From assembly GCA_030602965.1 (NCBI GenBank), contig JAUVYS010000093.1, positions 1 through 5,444 of the forward strand: a DNA stretch of 5,444 nucleotides, written 5' to 3'. This DNA is from Candidatus Bathyarchaeota archaeon. GTDB taxonomy: Archaea > Thermoproteota > Bathyarchaeia > RBG-16-48-13 > JAGMEO01. The notes beneath the pieces are model-generated. The model saw only the letters and a list, made by a program, of their open reading frames with translations. It was not told the DNA's origin and searched no databases. This document shows, in pieces, positions 1 to 5,444 of this stretch; within the stretch, counting starts at the first letter, position 1, and every line of letters begins with the position of its first letter. Both the position numbers and the translations under genes were made by a program.

Positions 1-8
1 CCTGAACT

Positions 9-177
9 CTATTCTTTCAATTTGGTTTTAATGAGATCATAAAAATCTGTAATTATGGGATTTTTGAGATGTAAAGATTTATTCGATGAAAAAAACGCGT
101 ATTCGCTGTGTTCTCCCATAACTCCCGTCTTTTTCATTCCATGATCAGAAATAATCAGGAACAATGTCGCGCGCGCG
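9..177 (-). pseudogene. C-terminal remnant of an alkaline-phosphatase-superfamily phosphodiesterase
   Basis: On the minus strand this frame reads ATLFLIISDHGMKKTGVMGE followed by HSEYAFFSSN, and ends at TAG (9-11). The SDHGM block (Asp at 144-146, His at 141-143) followed by GEHS (His at 108-110) is the C-terminal metal-binding signature of type I phosphodiesterase/nucleotide pyrophosphatase proteins in the alkaline phosphatase superfamily. After it come AFFSSN and about 20 tail residues ending KTKLKE, a plausible natural C-terminus. The N-terminal several hundred residues, including the catalytic Thr/Ser region, are absent. Upstream the frame is open only to a TAG at 240-242 and shows no family features beyond the CG-alternating stretch. 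Directly upstream, in another frame, lies a glycosyltransferase remnant. I infer that a deletion joined two formerly separate co-directional genes. It is very unlikely to be functional. The family call is good; the exact substrate is unknown. Confidence 0.6.
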
Positions 178-193
178 AGGCAGGGTTTTAACC
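167..193 (+). repeat. CG-alternating element, copy 1
   Basis: The element begins with the perfect 12-bp palindrome TCGCGCGCGCGA (167-178) and ends with TTTTAACC (186-193). Aligned without gaps to 4323-4349 it is identical at 19 of 27 positions by my count, mainly in the CG block and the closing TAACC. It stands out in AT-rich DNA and lies where the phosphodiesterase and GT2 remnants join. A dispersed repeat family is an inference from only two copies. Confidence 0.4.
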
Positions 194-603
194 AAGTCTT
201 TTTTTTCAGCAGGGTGTACTGTGGTATAAAATAAAATACCTATGTCTTCCGTAAGGCTTTCAAATTTGTTTACAGCATCCTCAAGAGCTTTTTCTCCCGC
301 TAGTTCATCATCGCTATCCAATAGTAGAATATATTTTCCATTAGCAAGCTCGATTCCTTTGTTTCAGTTTGTTTCCACAGTAGTACGTGAAGAAAATTTG
401 TAACATCGCACCCTTCTATCGTCGATGTTCTGAACCAAATCTTGTGTATTGTCGGTGGAGCCTCCGTCCACTAATATTATCTCGAAATTCTGGTAGGACT
501 GGAATAACATGCTGTCTATCGCTTTTTTGATGCACCATCCTTTATTATATGTGGGAATGATTACGCTTATTAGAGGCCTATCAGTAGATGAGCCTTTTTC
601 CAC
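178..603 (-). pseudogene. Family 2 glycosyltransferase, broken by in-frame TGA and truncated
   Basis: This is the N-terminal half of a GT-A fold glycosyltransferase. It starts at GTG (601-603) behind a GGTGA ribosome site. Residues 12-20 read ISVIIPTYN and residues 41-53 read EIILVDGGSTDNT, the nucleotide-binding strands typical of GT2. Codon 80 is TGA (364-366). The same frame then continues as NKGIELANGKYILLLDSDDE, which is the expected continuation including the metal-binding DSDD at about residues 96-99. Family members usually have Arg before N-x-G here (ARNKG), so a single CGA or AGA to TGA change explains the stop. Homology fades after about EDIGILF; the frame closes at TGA 145-147, and the C-terminal half of a normal roughly 300-residue enzyme is missing. 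The frame stays open over the start of the phosphodiesterase tail, so the junction (about 168-239) is approximate. Two independent lesions make it a pseudogene. Confidence 0.75.
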
Positions 604-728
604 CTTTCATCACCAACTTGTTAAATACTAAAAATATCAGTTTTTTATCTATTAAACTCTGGTAATCAAATTTATGGGAAAGTTATTAGAAAACTCAAAT
701 GTAAATAAGATGTGTAGGCTTAAGAGAT
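604..728. promoter_or_regulatory. Divergent intergenic region with candidate archaeal promoters
   Basis: This AT-rich gap separates the leftward GT2 remnant from the rightward operon, so it should hold both promoters. For the operon, a TATA-like TAAATA at 702-707 lies 22-27 nt upstream of the ATG at 729. That is the distance expected for a leaderless archaeal transcript, and no convincing Shine-Dalgarno site precedes that ATG. For the leftward gene, the minus strand has TTTAATAG (649-656) and a T/A-rich stretch around 621-634. These are consensus readings by eye in AT-rich DNA, so the individual boxes are weak calls. I see no RNA gene or strong inverted repeat here. Confidence 0.35.
610..614 (-). 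promoter_or_regulatory. Ribosome binding site of the GT2 remnant
   Basis: The minus strand reads GGTGA followed by TGAAAG and then GTG. This matches the anti-Shine-Dalgarno sequence with 6 nt spacing. It supports GTG at 601-603 as the start rather than the overlapping ATG at 608-610, which lies in a different frame. Confidence 0.5.
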
Positions 729-1829
729 ATGCGAATTTTAATTGTTGTACCCCAGTTTCCACCCAGACATCTTGGTGGAACTGAGCTTCAAGCTGAAAAG
801 ATGGCGTGTGAATTAGCTTCACGAGGAAACCATATATATTTAATCACAAAACACGATGAAGGTTTACCAACAATAGAAAAAATTGATAGAACGTTTCTTC
901 TGTATCGCTGTAAAAAAGTCTTCTTTCCTGTAGCACAAACCCTTACAGCGGTTATTTTGGGAACTTTAAAAACTGTTTTCTCGACCAACGTTGATGTTTT
1001 GTTAGCTTATGCGCTCTACCCTTCAGGTTTAGTTGCGGTTCTAGCAGGTAAGATTGCGCGAAAACCTGTAATCGTTTGGGGTCGTGGAGATGACGTGTAC
1101 TTAAAAACCACCCCTTTCATTAAAATGATAAAACTATTAGTGTTAATGTCATCTGACATAGTTCTTGCTCAAACGGTTGATATGAAGAAGCATCTTCTCA
1201 AAACATGGAAATACATTAAATATTTGGTAGTTGTGCCAAATGCTGTGGATTTGACATTGTTCAATAACCAGGAAAGAGAACCGCATCCTTCTGTGGTAAC
1301 ATACGTTGGAGGTCTTCGTCAAGTTAAAGGCGTGAACTATCTTATCAAAGCCCTCAAAATAATATTGAAGAAAATCCCCGACGTCGAATTGATGATAGTG
1401 GGAGGAGGTAAAGAAGAGGAAAAACTGAAAACTATCGCTGAAGACCTCGGTGTCGCAAATAAAGTGTTATAGATTGGTCAAGTCGGATCGGATGATGTTG
1501 TAGATTACTTGAGAAAATCCACCCTTCTCGTTCTACCATCGCTTTCCGAAGGCTTTCCAAATGTTATATTGGAAGCTATGGCCTGTGGCATTCCAATTGT
1601 AGCAACTAAGGTTGGTGGCATTCCACATATAATAAAGGATGGTGTAAATGGATTACTGGTGGAACCTCGAGACTCAGAAGCTTTGGCTAAGGCGATAACT
1701 CTTCTATTAAAAAAACCTAGTTTGAGAGAAGAAATTCGACGCAATAATGAACATGAAATAGAACGATACGATTTAAATAAAATCACCGATAAAATTGAAA
1801 GAATTTTAAAAGAAGCAAATAAAAACTGA
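729..1829 (+). pseudogene. Family 4 (GT-B) glycosyltransferase interrupted by one in-frame TAG
   Basis: Read through the TAG, this is a 366-codon retaining GT-B glycosyltransferase of normal length. The N-terminal acceptor domain opens with MRILIVVPQFPP and has GGTE at residues 16-19. The linker VPNAVD and the C-terminal strand VVTYVGGLRQVKG follow. The donor-site EX7E motif is E274-GFPNVIL-E282, then AMACGIPIVATKVGG. TAG occupies codon 248 (1470-1472) inside NKVL-stop-IGQVGSDD, where relatives usually carry Phe or another hydrophobic residue (V-x-F-x-G). Everything after it is conserved and in frame, so the lesion is recent, a sequence error, or read through. A single change from TTG or TAT would create it. 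As written, translation would yield a 247-residue product lacking the donor-binding half. It is the first gene of an operon, with the epimerase starting 10 nt after its TGA stop. Acceptor and donor cannot be read from sequence. Confidence 0.75.
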
Positions 1830-1830
1830 A

Positions 1831-1838
1831 AGAGGGAG
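1831..1838 (+). promoter_or_regulatory. Ribosome binding site of the epimerase gene
   Basis: The purine-rich AGAGGGAG sits between the GT4 stop and the epimerase start. AGAGG is 4 nt before ATG 1840, while GGGAG is 4 nt before the in-frame TTG at 1843. Either start adds or removes only one residue, so the choice barely matters. Confidence 0.5.
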
Positions 1839-1839
1839 C

Positions 1840-2808
1840 ATGTTGACGATCGAAAAAGTACTAGTTACTGGTGGAGCGGGGTTCATAGGTAGTCATATAA
1901 TAGACAAATTACTTGCGAACGACTTCGAAGTCACAATACTTGACGATCTTTCCACAGGTAAGATGAGCAATATTGAAAAAAACATGAGCAGAGAGAATCT
2001 CCATTTCATAGAAGGTGACATAACAAACAAGAAGATTGCTGAAAAAGCTGTTACCGATGTAGATGCGATATTCCACGAAGCCGCTCTTGTAAGTGTAACC
2101 CGATCTGTTGAAAAACCCCTCGTCACTAATAATGTTAATATTAATGGAACCTTAAACCTTCTTATAGCCAGTTTAAACGCAGACGTTCAACGATTTATTT
2201 ATGCTTCATCTTCGTCTGTTTACGGTGACAGTCAAACTCTTCCTAAAATTGAAACTTTACCTACAAAACCAGTATCCCCTTACGCAGTCTCAAAACTTGC
2301 GGCAGAAAATTACTGCCACGTCTTTCACGAGGTATATGGTCTTGAAACCGTTTCACTTCGATATTTTAATGTTTATGGACCTAGACAAAGCTATAGCCCA
2401 TACAGCGGGGTCATTATTATATTTGTCAACCGATTGTTGAATAACACCCCGCCTATTATATACGGTGATGGAATGCAAACCCGCGACTTCACAAACGTTA
2501 AGGACGTTGTTCAAGCTTCAATGTTGTCATTAAAATGTAAAAACGCAATCGGTGAAGTGTTTAATATCGCCACAGGAAAACATACAACTATCAATTCTCT
2601 AGCAGAAATGCTTCTGAAAATCACGGGGAAAACAAACTTGCAACCTAAATACACAGATCCAAGAACTGGCGATGTAAAACACAGCTACGCCGACATCCAT
2701 AAAGCTGAAAGGATTTTAGGTTATAAACCAAAAATTAACATTGAAAAAGGTTTGAAGAATCTTGTGAACTTATATAAAAAACCGTGTGGAGCGAAAAACT
2801 TTCAATGA
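1840..2808 (+). CDS. NAD-dependent UDP-sugar 4-epimerase (extended SDR family)
   Basis: This 322-residue protein is an extended short-chain dehydrogenase of the GalE/WbpP type, which interconverts C4 epimers of a UDP-hexose or UDP-HexNAc through a 4-keto intermediate. The Rossmann motif TGGAGFIG is at residues 10-17. The acidic end of strand 2 is LDDLSTG (34-40), favouring NAD. HEAA starts at 79. The catalytic triad is in SSSSVYG (123-129) with Y148 and K152 (YAVSK). The substrate-domain motif RYFNVYGPRQ follows. The stretch HEAALVSVTRSVEKP resembles the UDP-GlcNAc 4-epimerases (WbpP/TviC) more than classical GalE, which together with the downstream dehydrogenase suggests an N-acetylated substrate (inference). 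Length is normal and the gene appears intact. It is the middle gene of the operon, 10 nt after the GT4 stop and overlapping the dehydrogenase by ATGA. Other SDR activities such as dehydratase or UDP-glucuronate epimerase are possible but less likely. Confidence 0.85.
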   Translation: MLTIEKVLVTGGAGFIGSHIIDKLLANDFEVTILDDLSTGKMSNIEKNMSRENLHFIEGDITNKKIAEKAVTDVDAIFHEAALVSVTRSVEKPLVTNNVNINGTLNLLIASLNADVQRFIYASSSSVYGDSQTLPKIETLPTKPVSPYAVSKLAAENYCHVFHEVYGLETVSLRYFNVYGPRQSYSPYSGVIIIFVNRLLNNTPPIIYGDGMQTRDFTNVKDVVQASMLSLKCKNAIGEVFNIATGKHTTINSLAEMLLKITGKTNLQPKYTDPRTGDVKHSYADIHKAERILGYKPKINIEKGLKNLVNLYKKPCGAKNFQ

Positions 2809-4169
2809 ACTTACTCACATCTTCAAAAAAGAAATTGATCAATGCTCTTAAGAACGGCTCAATTCAGGTTTGCGTGATTGGTCTTGGGAGGATAGGTTTA
2901 CCAACAGCCGCTGTTTTTGCTGTAGCTGGTGTACCCGTTATTGGTGTGGATATAGACGAGGAAGTAATTAAAAATGTTAATTCAGGAAAAACGCAATATG
3001 ACGATGAACCCGGTCTTTCAGATCTACTTAAAAACATAGTAAGCTCAGGGCGTCTGAAGGCAACTAAGGATGTGGGTTCCGCTGTCTCAAAATCGTCTTT
3101 CGTGATCATCTCTGTACCTACACCCATTGATTGCAATAATGTACCTGATTATTCATTAATTGTCAAGGTCTGTAAAGAAATTAAGAACAGCTTAAAAAAA
3201 GGGACTGTAGTCATTGTTGAAAGCACAGTGGGACCGGGAACCGTTGAAGAACTTATTGTTCCGCTATTAGAAGAGTCGGGTCTTAAAGCTGGAAAAGATT
3301 TTGGAATAGCGAGTTGCCCGGAGAGGGCTAACCCCGGTCAAATATTGGAAAGTCTTAGAACGGTTCCTCGAATAATTGGAGGAATAGATGAACGATCTGC
3401 TGAAGTTGCTACAACACTATACGCGTTTGCTTTGGATGTGAATATTGTAAAATTACGGGATCCAAAAACTGCAAATGCAGTTAAGCTTACTGAGAACATT
3501 TTTCGTGACGTCAACATCGCTTTAATGAATGAATTAGCTGTTCTCTATGAGAAACTTGGAATAGACATTATCGAAGTCATTAATGCTTGTGCAACAAAAT
3601 GGAATTTTATGCCCCATTATCCAGGACCAGGGGTTGGAGGACCGTGCCTACCTGCGAATCCGTACTATCTAATTTATGAGGGAATCAAAGTAGGATACAT
3701 ACTTTATCTCATACGGATGGCAAGAGAAGTAAATGATAGAATGTCTGACCACGTCATTAGTATGGTTTCCACTGCGATAAACGATGTAAACAAAAACGTT
3801 AAAGGGTCAAAAATCTCAATTCTTGGAGTCGCATATAAAGCAAACATTCACGACATCCAGATGACGCCAATGAAGCGTGTTTACAATGGATTAAAATCGA
3901 TGGGTGCAAAAATATCGATATACGATCCTTTGTTTAAAGGAGAGAAGATCTTTAGTTCAAAAGCAGAAAAGTCACTGGAAGAAGCAATCACAGCGTCCGA
4001 TTGTATATTGATCGGAACTGACCACGAGGAATTTAGAAACTTGGACTTGGAGGAAATTAGAAAAATTCTCAACATGCCAGCTGCAATCGTTGATACAAGA
4101 AACATCTTAAACCCAAAAAAAGTAAAAGAGCATGGATTTTCTCACAGAGGAATCGGTAGAAGATTGTGA
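2805..4169 (+). CDS. UDP-sugar 6-dehydrogenase (UDP-HexNAc/ManNAc dehydrogenase type)
   Basis: This cytosolic enzyme would oxidise C6 of a UDP-sugar to the carboxylate using two NAD+, giving a UDP-uronic acid. I chose ATG 2805 because it overlaps the epimerase stop as ATGA; an in-frame GTG at 2784 would add seven residues but has no ribosome site. With 454 residues, the NAD motif is GLGRIG (G26, G28, G31) and VDID ends strand 2 (D49, D51). Next come SVPTPID, ESTVGPGT, SCPERANPG (E173), and the central helix KLTENIFRDVNIALMNE (K227, N231). The catalytic cysteine is C281 in GPGVGGPCLPANPYYL, and the C-terminal domain has ILGVAYKANIHD. ENxFRDVNIA and PERxxPG fit the WecC/WbpO/TviB group rather than UDP-glucose dehydrogenase. 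Many relatives have GGHC where this has GGPC. All key residues are present. It is translationally coupled to the epimerase, suggesting sequential steps towards UDP-HexNAc uronic acid. Confidence 0.87.
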   Translation: MNLLTSSKKKLINALKNGSIQVCVIGLGRIGLPTAAVFAVAGVPVIGVDIDEEVIKNVNSGKTQYDDEPGLSDLLKNIVSSGRLKATKDVGSAVSKSSFVIISVPTPIDCNNVPDYSLIVKVCKEIKNSLKKGTVVIVESTVGPGTVEELIVPLLEESGLKAGKDFGIASCPERANPGQILESLRTVPRIIGGIDERSAEVATTLYAFALDVNIVKLRDPKTANAVKLTENIFRDVNIALMNELAVLYEKLGIDIIEVINACATKWNFMPHYPGPGVGGPCLPANPYYLIYEGIKVGYILYLIRMAREVNDRMSDHVISMVSTAINDVNKNVKGSKISILGVAYKANIHDIQMTPMKRVYNGLKSMGAKISIYDPLFKGEKIFSSKAEKSLEEAITASDCILIGTDHEEFRNLDLEEIRKILNMPAAIVDTRNILNPKKVKEHGFSHRGIGRRL

Positions 4170-4180
4170 GAGTCCAAAAC

Positions 4181-4200
4181 AATAAATCATAATTTATTTT
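4181..4200 (+). terminator. Candidate hairpin terminator after the operon
   Basis: A perfect 7-bp inverted repeat, AATAAAT (4181-4187) and ATTTATT (4192-4198), flanks a CATA loop and is followed by further T residues. It begins 12 nt after the dehydrogenase stop. The stem is entirely A/T, so it would be weak. T-rich tracts are the usual archaeal termination signal, which keeps the call plausible but uncertain. Confidence 0.35.
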
Positions 4201-4322
4201 CAGATATTTTGATATAACAGTTTCCAAATCAAATTTTGACAACTACAGCTTCAAATATGAATATAGTAACCTCTCTATTTTGCTGGGTAGAACAATGGCG
4301 TCAACCCCTCTTATTAATCGTA

Positions 4323-4349
4323 TCGCGTGCGCGTGAGAATCTTCTAACC
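4323..4349 (+). repeat. CG-alternating element, copy 2
   Basis: It begins TCGCGTGCGCGTGAG and ends TTCTAACC, in the same orientation as the copy at 167-193. The alternating purine-pyrimidine block is nearly self-complementary. It is intergenic, about 150 nt past the dehydrogenase stop and about 50 nt before the doubtful small frame. It could be a dispersed repeat, a protein-binding site or a tract prone to Z-DNA; the sequence alone does not decide. Confidence 0.4.
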
Positions 4350-4398
4350 CTTTGCAGCTCTTATTGAAAAAGCAGAAGAAACGTTTTGGGCATGAATC

Positions 4399-4647
4399 GT
4401 GTCATACTGTTTATCTGTGATTTTTAACGGTACTGAAAAGGCATACGTCAAATTCCATAAGCTTTTTTTAATATTTAGAAAAAAAGTGTTCTTCGTTTAT
4501 AACGTCGAAACGTTAAATCCTTTTTCGACTAACTTCCTTGATAATGAAAGAACATTATGTCCAATCCCGCTTTGGTTACCCATTGTTGGACTTATCTGTA
4601 ATATTTTTTTTATAGTTTACCTACGAGAGATGGAAAGGGTTCGTTAA
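4399..4647 (+). CDS. Doubtful small protein with a C-terminal membrane segment, possibly a gene remnant
   Basis: I do not recognise this 82-residue frame with certainty. It would start at GTG (4399-4401) with no Shine-Dalgarno site, right after an in-frame TGA at 4393-4395. The N-terminal part is basic and aromatic (KFHKLFLIFRKKVFFVYN at about 18-35). A hydrophobic stretch from about LWLPIVG to IVYL (58-75) could be one transmembrane helix, with a short charged tail REMERVR. The pattern of a basic Lys/Arg patch, then FVYN and an acidic residue, loosely recalls the C-terminal end of some large polysaccharide-biosynthesis proteins, so it may be the tail of a lost gene; this is an impression, not a match. 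It ends at TAA 38 nt before the end of the convergent uridylyltransferase. It could also be a chance frame. Confidence 0.25.
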   Translation: MSYCLSVIFNGTEKAYVKFHKLFLIFRKKVFFVYNVETLNPFSTNFLDNERTLCPIPLWLPIVGLICNIFFIVYLREMERVR

Positions 4648-4676
4648 GAATTAGGTTTGGGTTCTTATGAAAAGCG

Positions 4677-4687
4677 TTTCTTTTTTT
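4677..4687 (+). terminator. T-rich tract between convergent genes
   Basis: The plus strand reads TTTC followed by seven T residues, overlapping the first two bases of the reverse-complement stop of the uridylyltransferase. Such a tract could end rightward transcription in archaea. There is no clear stem in front of it, and whether any rightward transcript reaches here is unknown. Confidence 0.3.
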
Positions 4688-5444
4688 AACCTCTATCTTT
4701 CATAGCTATCCTGTAACTTTCTTCCAACGCAGACATATATCCTTCCACTGTTCCAATGTCTAACCTCTTTTCCTCTGGGAGCAACTCTGTTGCAAATGCG
4801 TTTTTTCTACTTTCGATTAACTCTTGAATTGCGTCTGTTAGCTCCCGCTCCTCTCTTTCGTTTACTCGCACTCTCTGAATTGCGTCAAAAATTGAAGGAT
4901 TGAAGATGTAGACGGCTAATGACACCAGATTTGAGGGTGGAACAGTCGGTTTCTCTATTATTTTATTGATTCTATGAACTCCTTTGCTGACTTCTGTTCC
5001 CACGATCACTCCATATCTTTTAGGATCTGAAACCCTTTCGCATAGTAGAGAAACCTCTGAATTCTTGCTCTTGTGTGTTTTAATGAGACGCTTCAGACAT
5101 TGATTACCTTCTGAGATAATGAACGTGTCGCCAGCATATACCATGAAAGATTCCTCTTCAGCAAAGTTTTTCGCTAAGGATACTGCGTCACCAAAACCTT
5201 TAGGAGAGAACTGGTTTTTCCAAGTAATGTCGGAATCTTCTAACATCCAATAAAAATTTTCAAGACTTTTTGCAAGAGCATTCTTATTTCTGTGTTTCAA
5301 CTCTCTTAGAAAGGAATAGTCAGGTGTGAAATGGTCTTCTATGCTTCTCTTTCCTCTTCCTATTATAAAGCAAAATTCTCTTATGCCAAAATCGTAAAGC
5401 TGTTCAAAGACAATCTGCAAAAGTGGTTTAAGACCGATCTGCTG
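4686..5444 (-). CDS. UTP--glucose-1-phosphate uridylyltransferase, archaeal type (5' end outside window)
   Basis: This nucleotidyltransferase would join glucose-1-phosphate and UTP to UDP-glucose and pyrophosphate in the cytosol, supplying glycan synthesis. The frame stays open to the window edge, which reads QQIGLKPLLQIVFEQLYDFG, so the usual N-terminal GxGTR nucleotide loop and PKE motif lie beyond 5444. The TTG at 5418-5420 is an internal Leu, not the start. Visible family features are FIIGRGKRSIEDHF, NQFSPKGFGDAV, the metal-binding aspartate in VYAGDTFI, DPKRYGVI, the sugar-binding EKPTVPPSNLVSLAVYIF, ELTDAIQ and RLDIGT near the C-terminus. ILE/LKP-LLQ-FEQLYDFG is characteristic of archaeal GalU-like enzymes. 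It ends at TAA (4686-4688), converging on the plus-strand region. No lesion is visible in the roughly 250 residues present. Another hexose-1-phosphate or dTTP specificity cannot be excluded. Confidence 0.85.
   Translation of the reverse strand, partial: QQIGLKPLLQIVFEQLYDFGIREFCFIIGRGKRSIEDHFTPDYSFLRELKHRNKNALAKSLENFYWMLEDSDITWKNQFSPKGFGDAVSLAKNFAEEESFMVYAGDTFIISEGNQCLKRLIKTHKSKNSEVSLLCERVSDPKRYGVIVGTEVSKGVHRINKIIEKPTVPPSNLVSLAVYIFNPSIFDAIQRVRVNEREERELTDAIQELIESRKNAFATELLPEEKRLDIGTVEGYMSALEESYRIAMKDRG

Larger units (their letters stand above)
4170..4398. other. Non-coding region downstream of the operon
   Basis: This gap of about 230 nt shows no gene I can defend. It holds the AT hairpin near its start and a CG-alternating element at 4323-4349. 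Just before the small frame that begins at 4399, the same frame reads LIEKAEETFW and then TGA at 4393-4395. That could mean this is decayed coding DNA, but nothing recognisable confirms it. Confidence 0.4.

Noticed and set aside
120..240. A genuine GT2-phosphodiesterase fusion protein
   Set aside because: The two parts are in different frames, and each lacks its essential other half.
364..366. Selenocysteine or tryptophan decoding of TGA in the GT2 frame
   Set aside because: The family position is Arg, the gene is truncated anyway, and no selenocysteine insertion element is visible nearby.
1509..1829. Separate 106-residue glycosyltransferase gene starting at TTG 1509
   Set aside because: It is in the same frame as the upstream part and begins mid-domain; the conserved IGQVGSDD before it belongs to the same protein. 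No ribosome site precedes the TTG.
2784..2804. Seven-residue N-terminal extension of the dehydrogenase from GTG 2784
   Set aside because: No Shine-Dalgarno site precedes it, while ATG 2805 gives the classic ATGA overlap with the epimerase stop.
5418..5420. TTG as the start of the uridylyltransferase
   Set aside because: The conserved LKPLLQ sequence continues upstream without a stop to the window edge, so this is an internal leucine codon.
1..5444. CRISPR array, insertion sequence, tRNA or rRNA
   Set aside because: No regularly spaced repeats, transposase motifs, terminal inverted repeats or tRNA-like cloverleaf were seen by eye on either strand.

Overview
The window looks archaeal, most likely Thermoproteota and possibly a Bathyarchaeia-like lineage, although no marker gene is present to prove it. 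The pointers are AT-rich DNA, mixed ATG/GTG starts, Shine-Dalgarno sites of the GGTGA type, and a glucose-1-phosphate uridylyltransferase of the archaeal type (LKPLLQ...FEQLYDFG...GRGKRSIEDHF). The content is a surface-glycan or N-glycan sugar-nucleotide and glycosyltransferase locus, partly decayed.

Layout. Positions 9-603 (minus strand) hold a broken composite. It starts as a family-2 glycosyltransferase with a GTG start, is stopped by an in-frame TGA at 364-366, and loses its C-terminal half. It then runs, in another frame, into the C-terminal tail of an alkaline-phosphatase-superfamily phosphodiesterase. A CG-alternating palindrome (167-178) lies where the two remnants meet. A divergent intergenic region (604-728) follows. 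Positions 729-4169 (plus strand) are a tight three-gene operon: a GT-B family-4 glycosyltransferase whose frame is intact except for one in-frame TAG at codon 248, an extended-SDR UDP-sugar 4-epimerase, and a UDP-sugar 6-dehydrogenase coupled to it by an ATGA overlap. Positions 4170-4685 are largely non-coding, with an AT hairpin, a second CG-alternating element, and one doubtful small reading frame. Positions 4686-5444 (minus strand) hold a uridylyltransferase whose N-terminus lies beyond the window.

How the genes work together. The uridylyltransferase would make UDP-glucose (or a similar UDP-sugar). The epimerase/dehydrogenase pair resembles the WbpP/WbpO or TviC/TviB logic, in which a UDP-HexNAc is epimerised at C4 and oxidised at C6 to a uronic acid. 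The glycosyltransferases would transfer such sugars to a lipid carrier or glycan. The precursor genes look intact, while both transferases carry nonsense codons. I saw no CRISPR array, tRNA, rRNA, transposase or clearly new system. The points most worth checking are the amber codon in the GT4 gene and the repeat-marked GT2/phosphodiesterase junction.
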